Source: Pseudomonas folii (GTDB taxonomy: Bacteria; Pseudomonadota; Gammaproteobacteria; Pseudomonadales; Pseudomonadaceae). From it: a DNA stretch of 64,000 bases. The notes under the pieces are model-generated. The model saw only the letters and a list, made by a program, of their open reading frames with translations. It had not been told where the DNA came from and did no database searches. Below are positions 1 to 11,217 of the stretch, piece after piece. Numbering within the stretch: the stretch's first letter is position 1; each line of letters starts with the position of its first letter. Position numbers and translations under genes: made by a program. The stretch spans positions 1 to 64,000 of the forward strand of contig NZ_JACONW010000007.1 of assembly GCF_014357575.1 (NCBI RefSeq), written 5' to 3'.

Positions 1-19
1 GGCTAAAGCCGGTCCCACT
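1..19. repeat. Half of a REP palindrome (CCGGCTTTAGCCGG family)
   Basis: The window opens with the right arm of the GGCTAAAGCCGGTCCCAC palindrome that recurs whole at 5361-5452, 25824-25914, 46775-46866 and 57560-57650. The other arm lies before the window. Nothing else is visible up to the rlmM stop codon at 98. Confidence 0.7.
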
Positions 20-97
20 TCAGTTTGCGGGTAAATATAGAATCTCCCGCAGGATCACATTTCAATTCATGCTCAGGTGAGAGTAGTCAAACGACTC

Positions 98-1165
98 TCA
101 GCCCTTGCGCTTCCCATCCAGCCGACGCAAATGGCAGGTCACTTCTTCGCGGTCGTGATACAGCTGCTTGCAGCCGATCTCGACCCGAATACCTCGCGCT
201 TCGAAGCCCTCCTCAATGCGCTGCAACAGGCGACTGACTTCGGCATAACGCTGCTTCATCGGCAGCTTGAGGTTAACCACGGCTTCGCGACACAAGCCTT
301 CGCCCAGCCAGGTTTCCAGCAAAGCAGCGTTACGCGCAGGCTTTTCCACGATGTCACAGACCATCCAGTCCACCGGCTGACGCGGTTTGTATGTAAAACC
401 GTCAGCCATCAAATGTTGAACCAGCCCGGTGTCCATCAGGCTTTCGGCCATGGGGCCATTGTCGATAGCCGTCACCAGCATGCCTCGACGTACCAGTTGG
501 TAAGTCCAGCCACCCGGCGCAGCGCCGAGATCGACACCGGTCATGTCACCCGAAAGACGCTCATCCCACTGATCACGCGGGATAAAGTGATGCCAGGCTT
601 CTTCCAGCTTCAGCGTTGAACGGCTCGGCGCTTCACGGGGAAATTTCAAACGAGGGATGCCCATGGGCCACATCGCCGAATTGTCGGCATCCGCCAGACC
701 GAGAAACACTTCGCGACCACTCTTGAACGTCAGCAACAGGCGAGGTTTACGCGGGTCGTCTACAAGTTTGCCAGCCTGAGTCAGCGCCCTGCGCAGCGGG
801 GCTTCGAACTTGCGGCAGAACGTCGAAAGCTCCTTGCCGTCGTTGGTGTCCACTACCTCGAGCCACAGGCTGCCGCAGGTAGCGAAGTTGGCCATGTGCG
901 CCAGGATCACACTGATGCGGTCGGTTTCCGGCAGTTCCAGAAACACACCCCGCGCCCATTGGCGAGGGAAGATCAGTTTCGAGAAGCGCTGGCCATTCAT
1001 AAGCCGCTCGGCACCGTCGTCCTCAGTGCAGACAAACTCGGCGCAGGCCGTATTCGGCTTGGCTTTGGCATATCCAGAAACATTAAGGCGCGCCGCATGT
1101 TCGGCGATTTCAGAACACACTTCGCCTTCAAAGCCCGGGCGGCAGTGCATAAACAGGGTGTTCAT
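98..1165 (-). CDS. rlmM: 23S rRNA C2498 2'-O-ribose methyltransferase RlmM
   Basis: This cytoplasmic S-adenosylmethionine enzyme methylates the ribose of C2498 in 23S rRNA before ribosome assembly. The 355-residue protein has an N-terminal RNA-binding half and a C-terminal FtsJ-like Rossmann half with the SAM loop VDLGAAPGGWTYQL and the lysine-containing segment LKLPMKQRY expected near the catalytic site. Length and motifs match the RlmM family. I start at the internal Met (MNTLFMHCRPGF) rather than six codons upstream, because the family begins with this strand. It is transcribed away from acnA. REP DNA lies beyond its stop. Assignment is firm. Confidence 0.95.
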   Translation of the reverse strand: MNTLFMHCRPGFEGEVCSEIAEHAARLNVSGYAKAKPNTACAEFVCTEDDGAERLMNGQRFSKLIFPRQWARGVFLELPETDRISVILAHMANFATCGSLWLEVVDTNDGKELSTFCRKFEAPLRRALTQAGKLVDDPRKPRLLLTFKSGREVFLGLADADNSAMWPMGIPRLKFPREAPSRSTLKLEEAWHHFIPRDQWDERLSGDMTGVDLGAAPGGWTYQLVRRGMLVTAIDNGPMAESLMDTGLVQHLMADGFTYKPRQPVDWMVCDIVEKPARNAALLETWLGEGLCREAVVNLKLPMKQRYAEVSRLLQRIEEGFEARGIRVEIGCKQLYHDREEVTCHLRRLDGKRKG

Positions 1166-1376
1166 GGGGGTGCTCCTGAACACGTCGACCTATACGAGAA
1201 AGATTAATCTCTGCGACGCAAAAGGCGAGCATGATAGCTGAATCAGGAACCACTGGAGTGACCAACGGGTCAAGTACTGCATAAGTCATAAATCACAAGC
1301 GGCGCTATCGCGTCAGCTTTCCAAGGATTTCAATCGTCCAGTCCGTGCCGTGCGGACGCATCAAAGGAGTTATTTC

Positions 1377-4121
<2,745 letters not shown>

Positions 4122-4155
4122 GTAGCTCAGGGACCTGGTGACAGGACCCAACCTA

Positions 4156-4245
4156 TGTGGGAGCGGTGCTTGCCCGCCATAAACGGTAACGCGGTATGTC
4201 TTCTAGCTGCGTCTCATGCATCGCGGGCAAGCACCGCTCCCACAG
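4156..4245. repeat. REP palindrome, GTGGGAGCGGTGCTTGCCCGC family
   Basis: Two inverted arms, GTGGGAGCGGTGCTTGCCCGC and its complement, are separated by about 45 bases of unrelated sequence. This is the usual paired-REP layout of Pseudomonas intergenic regions. Related copies lie at 34561-34663 and 41289-41379. It may act as a 3' transcript end for acnA. Confidence 0.8.
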
Positions 4246-4337
4246 GATCTCATTCCAATTCCACTGCAGGCTCAGCAATAAGGGCGATAAACGAACAGAT
4301 TTATCGCCTTGTCTTCATCCTGGCTCTTCCGCAGAAT

Positions 4338-4350
4338 TAACCATCTGGTA
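4338..4350. promoter_or_regulatory. Candidate operator of the neighbouring TetR regulator (copy 1)
   Basis: TAACCATCTGGTA is an imperfect palindrome. Its complement, TACCAGATGGTTA, nearly equals TACCAGACAGTTA at 8315-8327 upstream of quiC. Flanking bases are also shared (ATGTACCAGA in both). It lies 62-74 bases before the dehydrogenase start, a place where a repressor could cover the promoter. Binding by the TetR protein at 5511-6182 is inference. Confidence 0.55.
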
Positions 4351-4411
4351 CATTTTGCTGAAACCGCATTCTTCGATCCCTGGATGCGGCATCTAATAAG
4401 AGCCGATCGCC

Positions 4412-5272
4412 ATGACTGTCATTCGTAAACCGTCCGTTCTCGCCGGCCTTATCGGTTCGGGTATCCAGGCTTCGCGCACCCCGGCGCTGCATGAGCACGA
4501 AGGCGATGCCCAAGGCATCCGCTATTTGTACAGATTGCTCGACCTTGATGCGCTCAAACTCGACATCACCGCCCTGCCCGACTTGCTCACCAGCGCCCAG
4601 CGCATGGGCTATACCGGTCTGAACATTACCTTTCCCTGCAAGCAAGCGGTTATTCCGCTACTGGATGATTTGTCGCCTGAGGCCAGAGGAATTGGCGCGG
4701 TGAACACGGTGCTGTTCAAGGACGGGCAGCGGATCGGCCACAACACCGATTGCCTGGGTTTCGCCGAAGGGTTCCGTCGCGGCCTCAATGACGTGCCACG
4801 CCAGCGCGTTGTGCAGATGGGTGCCGGTGGCGCGGGCGCTGCGGTGGCCCATGCGTTGCTGGCCGAAGGCGTTCAGCAGCTGAGCATCTTTGAAGTGGAC
4901 CCGGCCCGGGCGCAGGGTCTGGTGGACAACCTCAACACCCACTTCGGAGAAAATCGGGCGGTGGTGGGTCGTGATTTGCGTGAAGCCATGGCCGCTGCCG
5001 ATGGCCTCGTAAACACCACCCCGGTCGGCATGACCAAACTGCCCGGCACACCACTGCCTCCGGAGCTTTTGCATAAAGCCCTGTGGGTCGCGGAAATCAT
5101 CTATTTTCCGCTGGAAACCGAACTGCTCAAACACGCCCGCGCCCTGGGCTGCCGCACGCTGGATGGCGGCACCATGGCGGTGTTTCAGGCGGTCAAGGCC
5201 TTCGAACTGTTCAGCGGCCAGACTGCGGATGCCGGGCGCATGCAGGATCACTTTGCGAGCATGGGTGATTGA
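4412..5272 (+). CDS. Shikimate/quinate dehydrogenase (AroE family, catabolic type)
   Basis: Oxidises shikimate (and probably quinate) to the 3-dehydro compound, the entry step to protocatechuate. The 286-residue protein has the AroE substrate domain with catalytic pair K77 (NITFPCK) and D113 (HNTDCLGF), then a Rossmann domain with GAGGAGAAVAHALL. After the second nucleotide-binding strand the sequence is FEVDPARA: an acidic Asp where biosynthetic NADP-dependent AroE has NRT-basic. This suggests NAD preference and a catabolic direction. The SGIQASRTPALHE start segment also resembles catabolic QsuD-like enzymes, from memory. Its context is quiC, a TetR regulator and a transporter. It carries a candidate operator 62 bases upstream. 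The biosynthetic aroE should lie elsewhere in the genome. Confidence 0.85.
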   Translation: MTVIRKPSVLAGLIGSGIQASRTPALHEHEGDAQGIRYLYRLLDLDALKLDITALPDLLTSAQRMGYTGLNITFPCKQAVIPLLDDLSPEARGIGAVNTVLFKDGQRIGHNTDCLGFAEGFRRGLNDVPRQRVVQMGAGGAGAAVAHALLAEGVQQLSIFEVDPARAQGLVDNLNTHFGENRAVVGRDLREAMAAADGLVNTTPVGMTKLPGTPLPPELLHKALWVAEIIYFPLETELLKHARALGCRTLDGGTMAVFQAVKAFELFSGQTADAGRMQDHFASMGD

Positions 5273-5360
5273 CTACTGGGTTGACCCTAAGACTTTCACA
5301 GGCCCGACTCACCAAGGAGCAGAGCTTGGTTTGCTCCTTGTGTGATCTCAAGATTGGCGA

Positions 5361-5452
5361 CGTGGGACCGGCTTTAGCCGGGAAAGCTGCAGATCTGACG
5401 ACAAAGATTCAGCGGCTGTAATGGCCTCTTCCCGGCTAAAGCCGGTCCCACG
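5361..5452. repeat. REP palindrome, GGGACCGGCTTTAGCCGGGAA family
   Basis: Perfect inverted arms CGTGGGACCGGCTTTAGCCG and complement, separated by about 45 bases, sit between two convergent genes (dehydrogenase + and tetR -). They may serve both transcripts as a 3' end. Just upstream (5308-5342) is a weaker CAAGGAGCA/TGCTCCTTG inverted repeat without a clear T-run. Confidence 0.85.
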
Positions 5453-5510
5453 TCGGCTGCCGACAGACTTAGAATCTCCTACTTTTTGAATCCCTTTTTC
5501 AATTTTGGAT

Positions 5511-6182
5511 TCAAGGCCGCAGGTATCGACTCACCGAATCACACAGCATCGCCTTGTGCCGCTGTTTGATCTCGTCGTTGACCAATTCAATCTGGAAGAT
5601 CTCGGAAAAGGTGTGGCGGTTCGAGATCCGGTAGAAGCAGAACGAGCTGATCATCAGATGCAGGTCGATGGCGTTCACGCCCTGGCGAAACACTCCCAGC
5701 GCTTCCCCGCGTCGGAGAATCTTGTCGAGGATGCTGACAATATTCTGGCTGAGCTCGCGAATGGTCGGTGACTGTTTGACGTTCTCGCCGTTGTGGATGT
5801 TCTCGATGCAGACGATCCGTACGAAGTCGACGTTGCGGTCGTGGTGGTCGAAGGTGAATTCCACCAGCCGCTCAATGGCCTGCATGGGCTCCAGCGCATC
5901 CAGATTGAGTCCGCTTTCCGTGCGGCGAATGTCGCCATAAAGCTTTTCCAGTACCTCGGCGTACAACTGCTCCTTACTGTTGAAATAGTAATAAATCATC
6001 CGCTTGGAGGTTTTTGTGCGCTCGGCGATAGCGTCCACCCGCGCACCGGACAAGCCCTGGGCGACGAATTCGGCAATGGCTGCCTGCAGGATGTCATCCC
6101 GGGTTTTTTCCGGATTATTTTTGCGCCCTGTCGCCGTTGTTCTAACCGGGGCGATCACGGCACTTTCATCAATAGTTGTCAT
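5511..6182 (-). CDS. TetR-family transcriptional regulator of the quinate/shikimate locus
   Basis: DNA-binding regulator of 223 residues. The N-terminal helix-turn-helix is typical (ILQAAIAEFVAQGLSGARVDAIAERTKTSKRMIYYYF, residues about 30-66), followed by a helical ligand-binding domain. It lies 93 bases downstream of quiC on the same strand, so the two are probably cotranscribed and the regulator may control its own level. The effector is likely a pathway compound such as shikimate, 3-dehydroshikimate or protocatechuate; that is inference. The palindromes at 4338-4350 and 8315-8327 are its best candidate operators. The ribosome site before the ATG is weak, consistent with translation from a quiC-tetR transcript. 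Confidence 0.85.
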   Translation of the reverse strand: MTTIDESAVIAPVRTTATGRKNNPEKTRDDILQAAIAEFVAQGLSGARVDAIAERTKTSKRMIYYYFNSKEQLYAEVLEKLYGDIRRTESGLNLDALEPMQAIERLVEFTFDHHDRNVDFVRIVCIENIHNGENVKQSPTIRELSQNIVSILDKILRRGEALGVFRQGVNAIDLHLMISSFCFYRISNRHTFSEIFQIELVNDEIKQRHKAMLCDSVSRYLRP

Positions 6183-6275
6183 TTCAGCGGCATACCACGG
6201 TCAGATCGGGGCGGTGCTATGTTTTTCATAGTCCTGGGGCCGCCCTCGAGGCTCAAAATGACTGCGCTACATGGA

Positions 6276-8183
6276 TCAGAGCCGGGCCTGGCGAGCAGCT
6301 CCGCTGCGTGTCTTGGCCATGGCTGCCAGGCGCACGGCGACGTTGGCGGCGCCGTAACCCACATAGCCATTCTTGCGCTGCAGGATCTCGAAGAAAAAGC
6401 GATCGTCGAACGGCTCGGTGTACACGTGAAACAGCTCGCCGCCTTGGGCATCGCGGTCGTAAAGCACGTTGTAATAAGCCAGTTCGCTGAGGAATTCGTC
6501 ATCGAAATCGAAGCGCGCGGCCAGATCGTCGTAGTAATTGAGCGGGATGTCCAGCAGCTTCAAACCAGCCTCTTTGGCACGGCTGACTTCAGCGAAGATA
6601 TCTTCGCAGGCAAAAGCAATGTGGTGAACGCCTGAACCCCGGTAACTGGACAGCGCGTGAGAAATCGCCGTGTTGCGGTTTTCCGAGATATTCAGCGGCA
6701 AACGCACGGTGCTGCAACGGCTGCGCAACGCCCGGCTTTTCACCAGACCATAAGGGTCGGGCAGGACCACTTCGTCGTCGGCTTCGAAATCCAGCAGGCT
6801 TTTATAGAACAACACCCAACTGTCCAGACTGTCCGCAGGCAGCGCCATGGCCATGTGGTCGATACGCTGCAGTCCGCCACCCGCTTGGGCGTTCGGGTTC
6901 ACCACGAAGTCGATGTCGTAAATCGATTCGCCCGGTACCGCAGGCTCCACCAGATAGATCAGGCTGCCATCCGGTGCACGTACCGACGGGACTTCCCGTT
7001 CGTTAGGCCCAACCAATCCACGGTACGGCTGGCCTTTAAAGGCCTGGGCACGTTCCAGCGCTACCGAGCCGCTCTCGACTCGTAACGCTGTGGCACAGAG
7101 TGATGGACCGTGTGCCTCAAAAAAACTGTGAGCGAACGAATAAGGTTCGGCGTTCAACACGATCTTGATATCACCCTGCCCCATCAGGCTGACGGCCTTG
7201 GAGCGGTGCTGACCTAGCTTGGCGAAACCGAGATTACCCAGCCAGCCAGCGAGGCGCGCGCCCTGAGCGTCGTCCACGGCAAACTCGAGAAACTCGACGC
7301 CGTTGTAAGTGCTGGCGGGCGGCGGGCTGAACAACAGATCCTTGGCGACGGGCTCATTCTGCTGCTCCAGCAACAGGCGGGTTTTCTCTTCCAGATAAAG
7401 CAACGAGCGCAAGCCATCGGCAGCATTGGATCGTGGGGGTGCCGCGCGGAAGCCGTCATTGAAGATTTCCAGTGACAGCGGCCCGGTGTAGCCCGTTTTC
7501 AGAATTGGCGCGAGGAAGCCCGGCAGATCGAATTCGCCCTGACCGGGGAAGCAACGGAAGTGGCGGCTCCACTCCATGACATCCATGGCCAGAATCGGCG
7601 CGTCGGCCATTTGCACAAAGAAGATTTTGTCGCCGGGGATTTGCGCAATCGCGCTCGGATCGCCCTTCAGGGACAAGGTGTGAAAACTGTCGAGCAACAC
7701 GCCCAGGGCGGGATGATCGACCTGTTTCACCAGATTCCAGACTTGTTGCCAGGTGTTGACGTGACGGCCCCACGCCAGCGCTTCGTAGCCCACCCGCAAC
7801 TGACGGGCACCGGCGCGCTCGGCCAGCATCGCCAGGTCATCGCGAAGGATATTTTCGTCACCCAGAGAGTCGGCGGCGCTGTTGCTGCAGACCAGTACCA
7901 GATCGGTGCCCAGTTCCTGCATCAGGTCGAACTTGCGCTCGGCGCGGTCAAGGTTGCGTGGCAAGCGGTCGCGGCGGCAGCCTTCGAAGTCTCGGAAAGG
8001 CTGAAACAAGGTAATGGCAATGCCCAGATCAGCGCAGATCTGCCGCACATGGCGGGGACTGCCATCGTAGTAAAGGAGGTCATTTTCGAAAATCTCGACA
8101 CCGTCAAAGCCGGCAGCGGCGATGGCTTCGAGTTTTTCCGGCAGGGTTCCGCTCAAGGAAACGGTGGCAATCGAACGTTGCAT
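6276..8183 (-). CDS. quiC: 3-dehydroshikimate dehydratase fused to a VOC/HPPD-like domain (QuiC)
   Basis: Converts 3-dehydroshikimate to protocatechuate, joining quinate/shikimate breakdown to the beta-ketoadipate pathway. The 635-residue protein is a fusion. Residues about 1-270 form a xylose-isomerase-like TIM barrel (opening SIATVSLSGTLPEKLEAIAAAGF) that holds the dehydratase activity in known relatives. Residues about 290-625 resemble 4-hydroxyphenylpyruvate dioxygenase, with VOC repeats (IDHMAMALP, GVHHIAFACEDIF). The role of the second domain in this family is not settled. The start is the ATG with AGGAG seven bases upstream; an upstream in-frame Met is rejected. A candidate TetR operator lies 132-144 bases before the start. 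Confidence 0.92.
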   Translation of the reverse strand: MQRSIATVSLSGTLPEKLEAIAAAGFDGVEIFENDLLYYDGSPRHVRQICADLGIAITLFQPFRDFEGCRRDRLPRNLDRAERKFDLMQELGTDLVLVCSNSAADSLGDENILRDDLAMLAERAGARQLRVGYEALAWGRHVNTWQQVWNLVKQVDHPALGVLLDSFHTLSLKGDPSAIAQIPGDKIFFVQMADAPILAMDVMEWSRHFRCFPGQGEFDLPGFLAPILKTGYTGPLSLEIFNDGFRAAPPRSNAADGLRSLLYLEEKTRLLLEQQNEPVAKDLLFSPPPASTYNGVEFLEFAVDDAQGARLAGWLGNLGFAKLGQHRSKAVSLMGQGDIKIVLNAEPYSFAHSFFEAHGPSLCATALRVESGSVALERAQAFKGQPYRGLVGPNEREVPSVRAPDGSLIYLVEPAVPGESIYDIDFVVNPNAQAGGGLQRIDHMAMALPADSLDSWVLFYKSLLDFEADDEVVLPDPYGLVKSRALRSRCSTVRLPLNISENRNTAISHALSSYRGSGVHHIAFACEDIFAEVSRAKEAGLKLLDIPLNYYDDLAARFDFDDEFLSELAYYNVLYDRDAQGGELFHVYTEPFDDRFFFEILQRKNGYVGYGAANVAVRLAAMAKTRSGAARQARL

Positions 8184-8776
8184 GTTTGACTCCTGTGAGA
8201 TCGCGACTTCTGCAGATCGCATGTCTAGTGCCCATCAAATGACCGTACGGCAAAAGCACGGATTGGGGGTAACTGAATTATTCTCCCGGCCAACGGCCAT
8301 CGCAATTCATAATGTACCAGACAGTTAGTTTAATGTTCGATAATCGCCCAAAAGCAGATTTGTCTGATTGACGCTTTTGTCGGGCGTGCTCAACATCAGC
8401 AGCACATTGTCGAACAAGGCCAACCGCCCGAAGTTGATAACGCCTTTGCAAGCACACCATAACAATTTCAAAAACAGGGTCACGCACATGCCTTCATACA
8501 CTGATTCTCCCCGCTTCCGTCCCGGTCCTGTTGGCTACTCAGCCCTGGCTCGTACGTCGATGAACACCGCTCTATCAACACTATTGGTAGAAACGCGTAT
8601 CGGATCGGCTTCAGCCTGATTAAAATCCAGCGCCCACGAAATCAGCTCCTGCGGCGTAACCGTCGTTGTAGAGCACTGCGGCCTTCATCGGCCACGATTC
8701 GAGACGCTTTCACAGTTTGGCTTTTATAGCCTGATTCAGGGCCACTTGCCTGAATCCTGGAACGGACGGCTTAACC
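8184..8776. other. Intergenic region between divergent quiC and the MFS transporter
   Basis: 593 bases. The quiC-proximal side holds the TACCAGACAGTTA palindrome at 8315-8327. The rest holds no convincing gene: a 43-codon open frame from 8488 lacks a ribosome site and looks incidental. The transporter-proximal side has a weak purine stretch before the ATG at 8777. No second operator copy was seen near the transporter. Confidence 0.6.
8315..8327. promoter_or_regulatory. Candidate TetR operator (copy 2), upstream of quiC
   Basis: TACCAGACAGTTA is an imperfect palindrome with half-sites TA-C and G-TA. It matches the complement of 4338-4350 and extends to a common ATGTACCAGA-GTTA core. It lies 132-144 bases from quiC and about 450 from the transporter start, so it more likely controls quiC-tetR than the transporter. 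Confidence 0.55.
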
Positions 8777-10114
8777 ATGATTCACACACACTCTGCCGCC
8801 AAGACGGCTAACGTCGCTCATCCGCACGCCAGCATGGGCGAGAAAATCCGCGGAGCCTTGGCCGTCGGCAAGGTTCGCTGGGGCATGCTCGCGCTGGTAT
8901 TTTTTGCGACCACCCTGAACTACATCGACCGTGCCGCCCTGGGTGTCATGCAGCCCATCCTGGCCAAGGAAATGGGCTGGACGGCGATGGATTACGCCAA
9001 CATCAACTTCTGGTTCCAGGTGGGTTACGCCGCAGGCTTCCTGCTGCAAGGCCGCTTCATCGATCGGGTCGGCGTGAAACGCGCCTTCTTCCTGGCCGTA
9101 CTGTTGTGGAGTGTCGCCACCGGTGCCCATGGTCTGGCAACCTCGGCCACTGGCTTCATGATCTGCCGATTCATACTGGGCCTGACCGAAGCCGCCAACT
9201 ACCCGGCGTGCGTCAAGACTACGCGGTTGTGGTTCCCCGCAGGCGAACGCGCCATTGCCACCGGCATCTTCAACGCCGGGACCAACGTCGGTGCGATGCT
9301 TACCCCTGCGTTGCTGCCGTTCATTCTGACTATCTGGGGCTGGCAAGCCGCGTTCGTCAGCATGGGTTTGCTCGGCCTGTTCTGGGTCGTGACCTGGCGC
9401 CTCAAGTACTACAACCCCGAAGACCACCCGAGCGTCAGCCAGACCGAACTGGATTACATCAATCAGAACCCTGAGCCTGAGCCGGTCAAAGTACCTTTCT
9501 CGCATATCCTCAAGATGCGCGGCACATGGGCGTTCGCCATTGCTTACTCGCTGACGGCCCCTGTGTTCTGGTTCTACCTGTACTGGCTGCCGCCGTTTCT
9601 CAATCAGCAATACAACCTGGGTATCAGCGTGACCCAGATGGGCATTCCGTTGATCCTGATCTGGCTGACCGCTGACTTCGGCAGCATCGGTGGCGGCATC
9701 TTATCGTCCTGGCTGATTGGCCGAGGCATGCGCGCCACCACGGCCCGATTGCTGTCAATGCTGATATTTGCGATCACTATCTGCAGCGTGATATTTGCCG
9801 CCAATGCCAGCGGACTCTGGGTCGCGGTACTGGCGATCTCCCTCGCTGTGGGTGCGCATCAGGCCTGGACTGCGAATATCTGGAGTCTGGTGATGGACTA
9901 CACGCCTAAACATCTGATGAGCACAGTGTTCGGCTTCGGCGGCATGTGCGCGGCCATCGGCGGGATGTTCATGACCCAGATCGTCGGTGCCGTTCTGACG
10001 GCGACCAACAACAATTACAGCGTGTTGTTTACCATGATCCCGGCGATGTACTTCATTGCGCTGACCTGGATGTACTTCATGGCACCGCGCAAGGTCGAAA
10101 CGCTCAAGGACTGA
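8777..10114 (+). CDS. MFS transporter, anion:cation symporter type
   Basis: Inner-membrane proton-coupled importer of 445 residues with about twelve hydrophobic segments. The loop after segment 2 (GRFIDRVGVKRA) and the N-terminal FATTLNYIDRAALGV segment are typical of the ACS family, which takes up organic and aromatic acids. By context with quiC and the dehydrogenase it probably imports shikimate, quinate, dehydroshikimate or a related acid; the exact substrate cannot be read from sequence. It is divergent from quiC and ends at a strong terminator at 10135. Confidence 0.85.
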   Translation: MIHTHSAAKTANVAHPHASMGEKIRGALAVGKVRWGMLALVFFATTLNYIDRAALGVMQPILAKEMGWTAMDYANINFWFQVGYAAGFLLQGRFIDRVGVKRAFFLAVLLWSVATGAHGLATSATGFMICRFILGLTEAANYPACVKTTRLWFPAGERAIATGIFNAGTNVGAMLTPALLPFILTIWGWQAAFVSMGLLGLFWVVTWRLKYYNPEDHPSVSQTELDYINQNPEPEPVKVPFSHILKMRGTWAFAIAYSLTAPVFWFYLYWLPPFLNQQYNLGISVTQMGIPLILIWLTADFGSIGGGILSSWLIGRGMRATTARLLSMLIFAITICSVIFAANASGLWVAVLAISLAVGAHQAWTANIWSLVMDYTPKHLMSTVFGFGGMCAAIGGMFMTQIVGAVLTATNNNYSVLFTMIPAMYFIALTWMYFMAPRKVETLKD

Positions 10115-10134
10115 ATCTCGCTACGCATCGACCC

Positions 10135-10163
10135 GGCCGCTTCCTCGCAAGCGGCCTTTTTTT
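10135..10163 (+). terminator. Rho-independent terminator after the MFS gene
   Basis: GGCCGCTT-cctcgc-AAGCGGCC hairpin followed directly by seven T, 20 bases after the transporter stop codon. Confidence 0.9.
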
Positions 10164-10321
10164 GCCTTGCAGAAACATCCCACAAAACTTTCCCTCAGAT
10201 AAAACTGACAAAAGAACTGGAAATTACCCTGCCGGATCAGTGAAGCTTGGCGCCCGCTTAAACACCAGCACTTCACGACGGCCTGAAGCAACACGCGCGA
10301 ACGGATTCCAGGGAGCAACCC

Positions 10322-11113
10322 ATGCCGGCGATACGCTGGACCAGCCTGACGCTACTCATCCTCGGCTACTGTATTGCCCTGAGCTTTGGCGACCTCAGCC
10401 TGCCAGCGGCAGTGACATTTGGTCTGCTGGTGATGGCAGGCATCTGCGTAACGCAATTCAGCCAGCGAGCGGTGGTGTGCTTCGGTCACGGGTTATTCAT
10501 CACCCTGGCTTTCGCTTTGGCGATTCACTGGCTGCCCGGCTTCTTCAGCGAGCGTGTCATCGCGGCTCAACGCTTCTCCCCCGAAGCCGCGCCATTCTCG
10601 ATGTACTTCTATCTGGACAAACCACTGATCGGCATCTGGATTGTGCTGGCCTGTCCGTGGCTGTTACCGGCAATACCTGCAAGGCAGGCATTGAAAACCG
10701 CTGTATTGACCTTGCTCGGGACAAGTGCAGTCTGCATGACCCTGGCGGTCATGCTGGGCGTCACCGGCTGGTCGCCCAAATGGCCAGCGCAAGGCACGCT
10801 GTGGCTGTTGAACAACTTGTTGCTGGTCACCCTCACCGAAGAGCTGTTCTTTCGCGCCTATCTGCAGGGGGGCTTGCAGCGTCTGCTGCAACGCGTGCCT
10901 TATGGGCCAGCACTGGCGCTTTGTGCGGCCTCCTTGCTGTTCGGCCTGGCTCATTTGGGCAGCGGATGGCAATGGGCACTCCTGGCCGGAATCGCCGGAA
11001 CAGGCTATGGCCTTGCCTACCGCTTCGGCGGATTACAGGCAGCGGTGGTCACACATTTCGGGCTCAATCTGTTGCATTTCAGCCTGTTCACGTATCCGGT
11101 TTTTGACCGCTGA
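10322..11113 (+). CDS. CPBP-family intramembrane metalloprotease
   Basis: Integral membrane protein of 263 residues with about eight hydrophobic segments. The CPBP (Rce1/Abi-like) signature is complete: the glutamate pair and arginine in TEELFFRAYLQGG, a histidine in LFGLAHLGSG and a C-terminal histidine in VVTHFGLNLLH. Relatives cleave membrane-associated substrates or mature peptides, but many bacterial members have no known substrate. The ATG follows GGGAG at proper distance. It is about 100 bases from aer, with no terminator between, so readthrough is possible; a functional link is not evident. Confidence 0.85.
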   Translation: MPAIRWTSLTLLILGYCIALSFGDLSLPAAVTFGLLVMAGICVTQFSQRAVVCFGHGLFITLAFALAIHWLPGFFSERVIAAQRFSPEAAPFSMYFYLDKPLIGIWIVLACPWLLPAIPARQALKTAVLTLLGTSAVCMTLAVMLGVTGWSPKWPAQGTLWLLNNLLLVTLTEELFFRAYLQGGLQRLLQRVPYGPALALCAASLLFGLAHLGSGWQWALLAGIAGTGYGLAYRFGGLQAAVVTHFGLNLLHFSLFTYPVFDR

Positions 11114-11217
11114 GCCAGTCATCATCGTCGGTGACTTGTGGGTCATTTGGCAAAAATGCTCAATAAATGAGTATTTTTGTCGATAACGTCACAAAGCCCC
11201 AGCGGATCGGACAGCTC

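Noticed and set aside
5308..5342. CAAGGAGCA/TGCTCCTTG inverted repeat after the dehydrogenase as a terminator
   Set aside because: Short stem with a long loop and no T-run; the REP pair downstream is the more likely transcript end.
8488..8619. Small open frame of 43 codons between quiC and the MFS gene
   Set aside because: No ribosome site, no recognisable feature and no support beyond being open.
9946..11106. 386-codon plus frame running across the MFS end and the CPBP gene
   Set aside because: It crosses a strong terminator and overlaps two real genes in another frame; its composition is Arg/Ser/His-rich shadow sequence.
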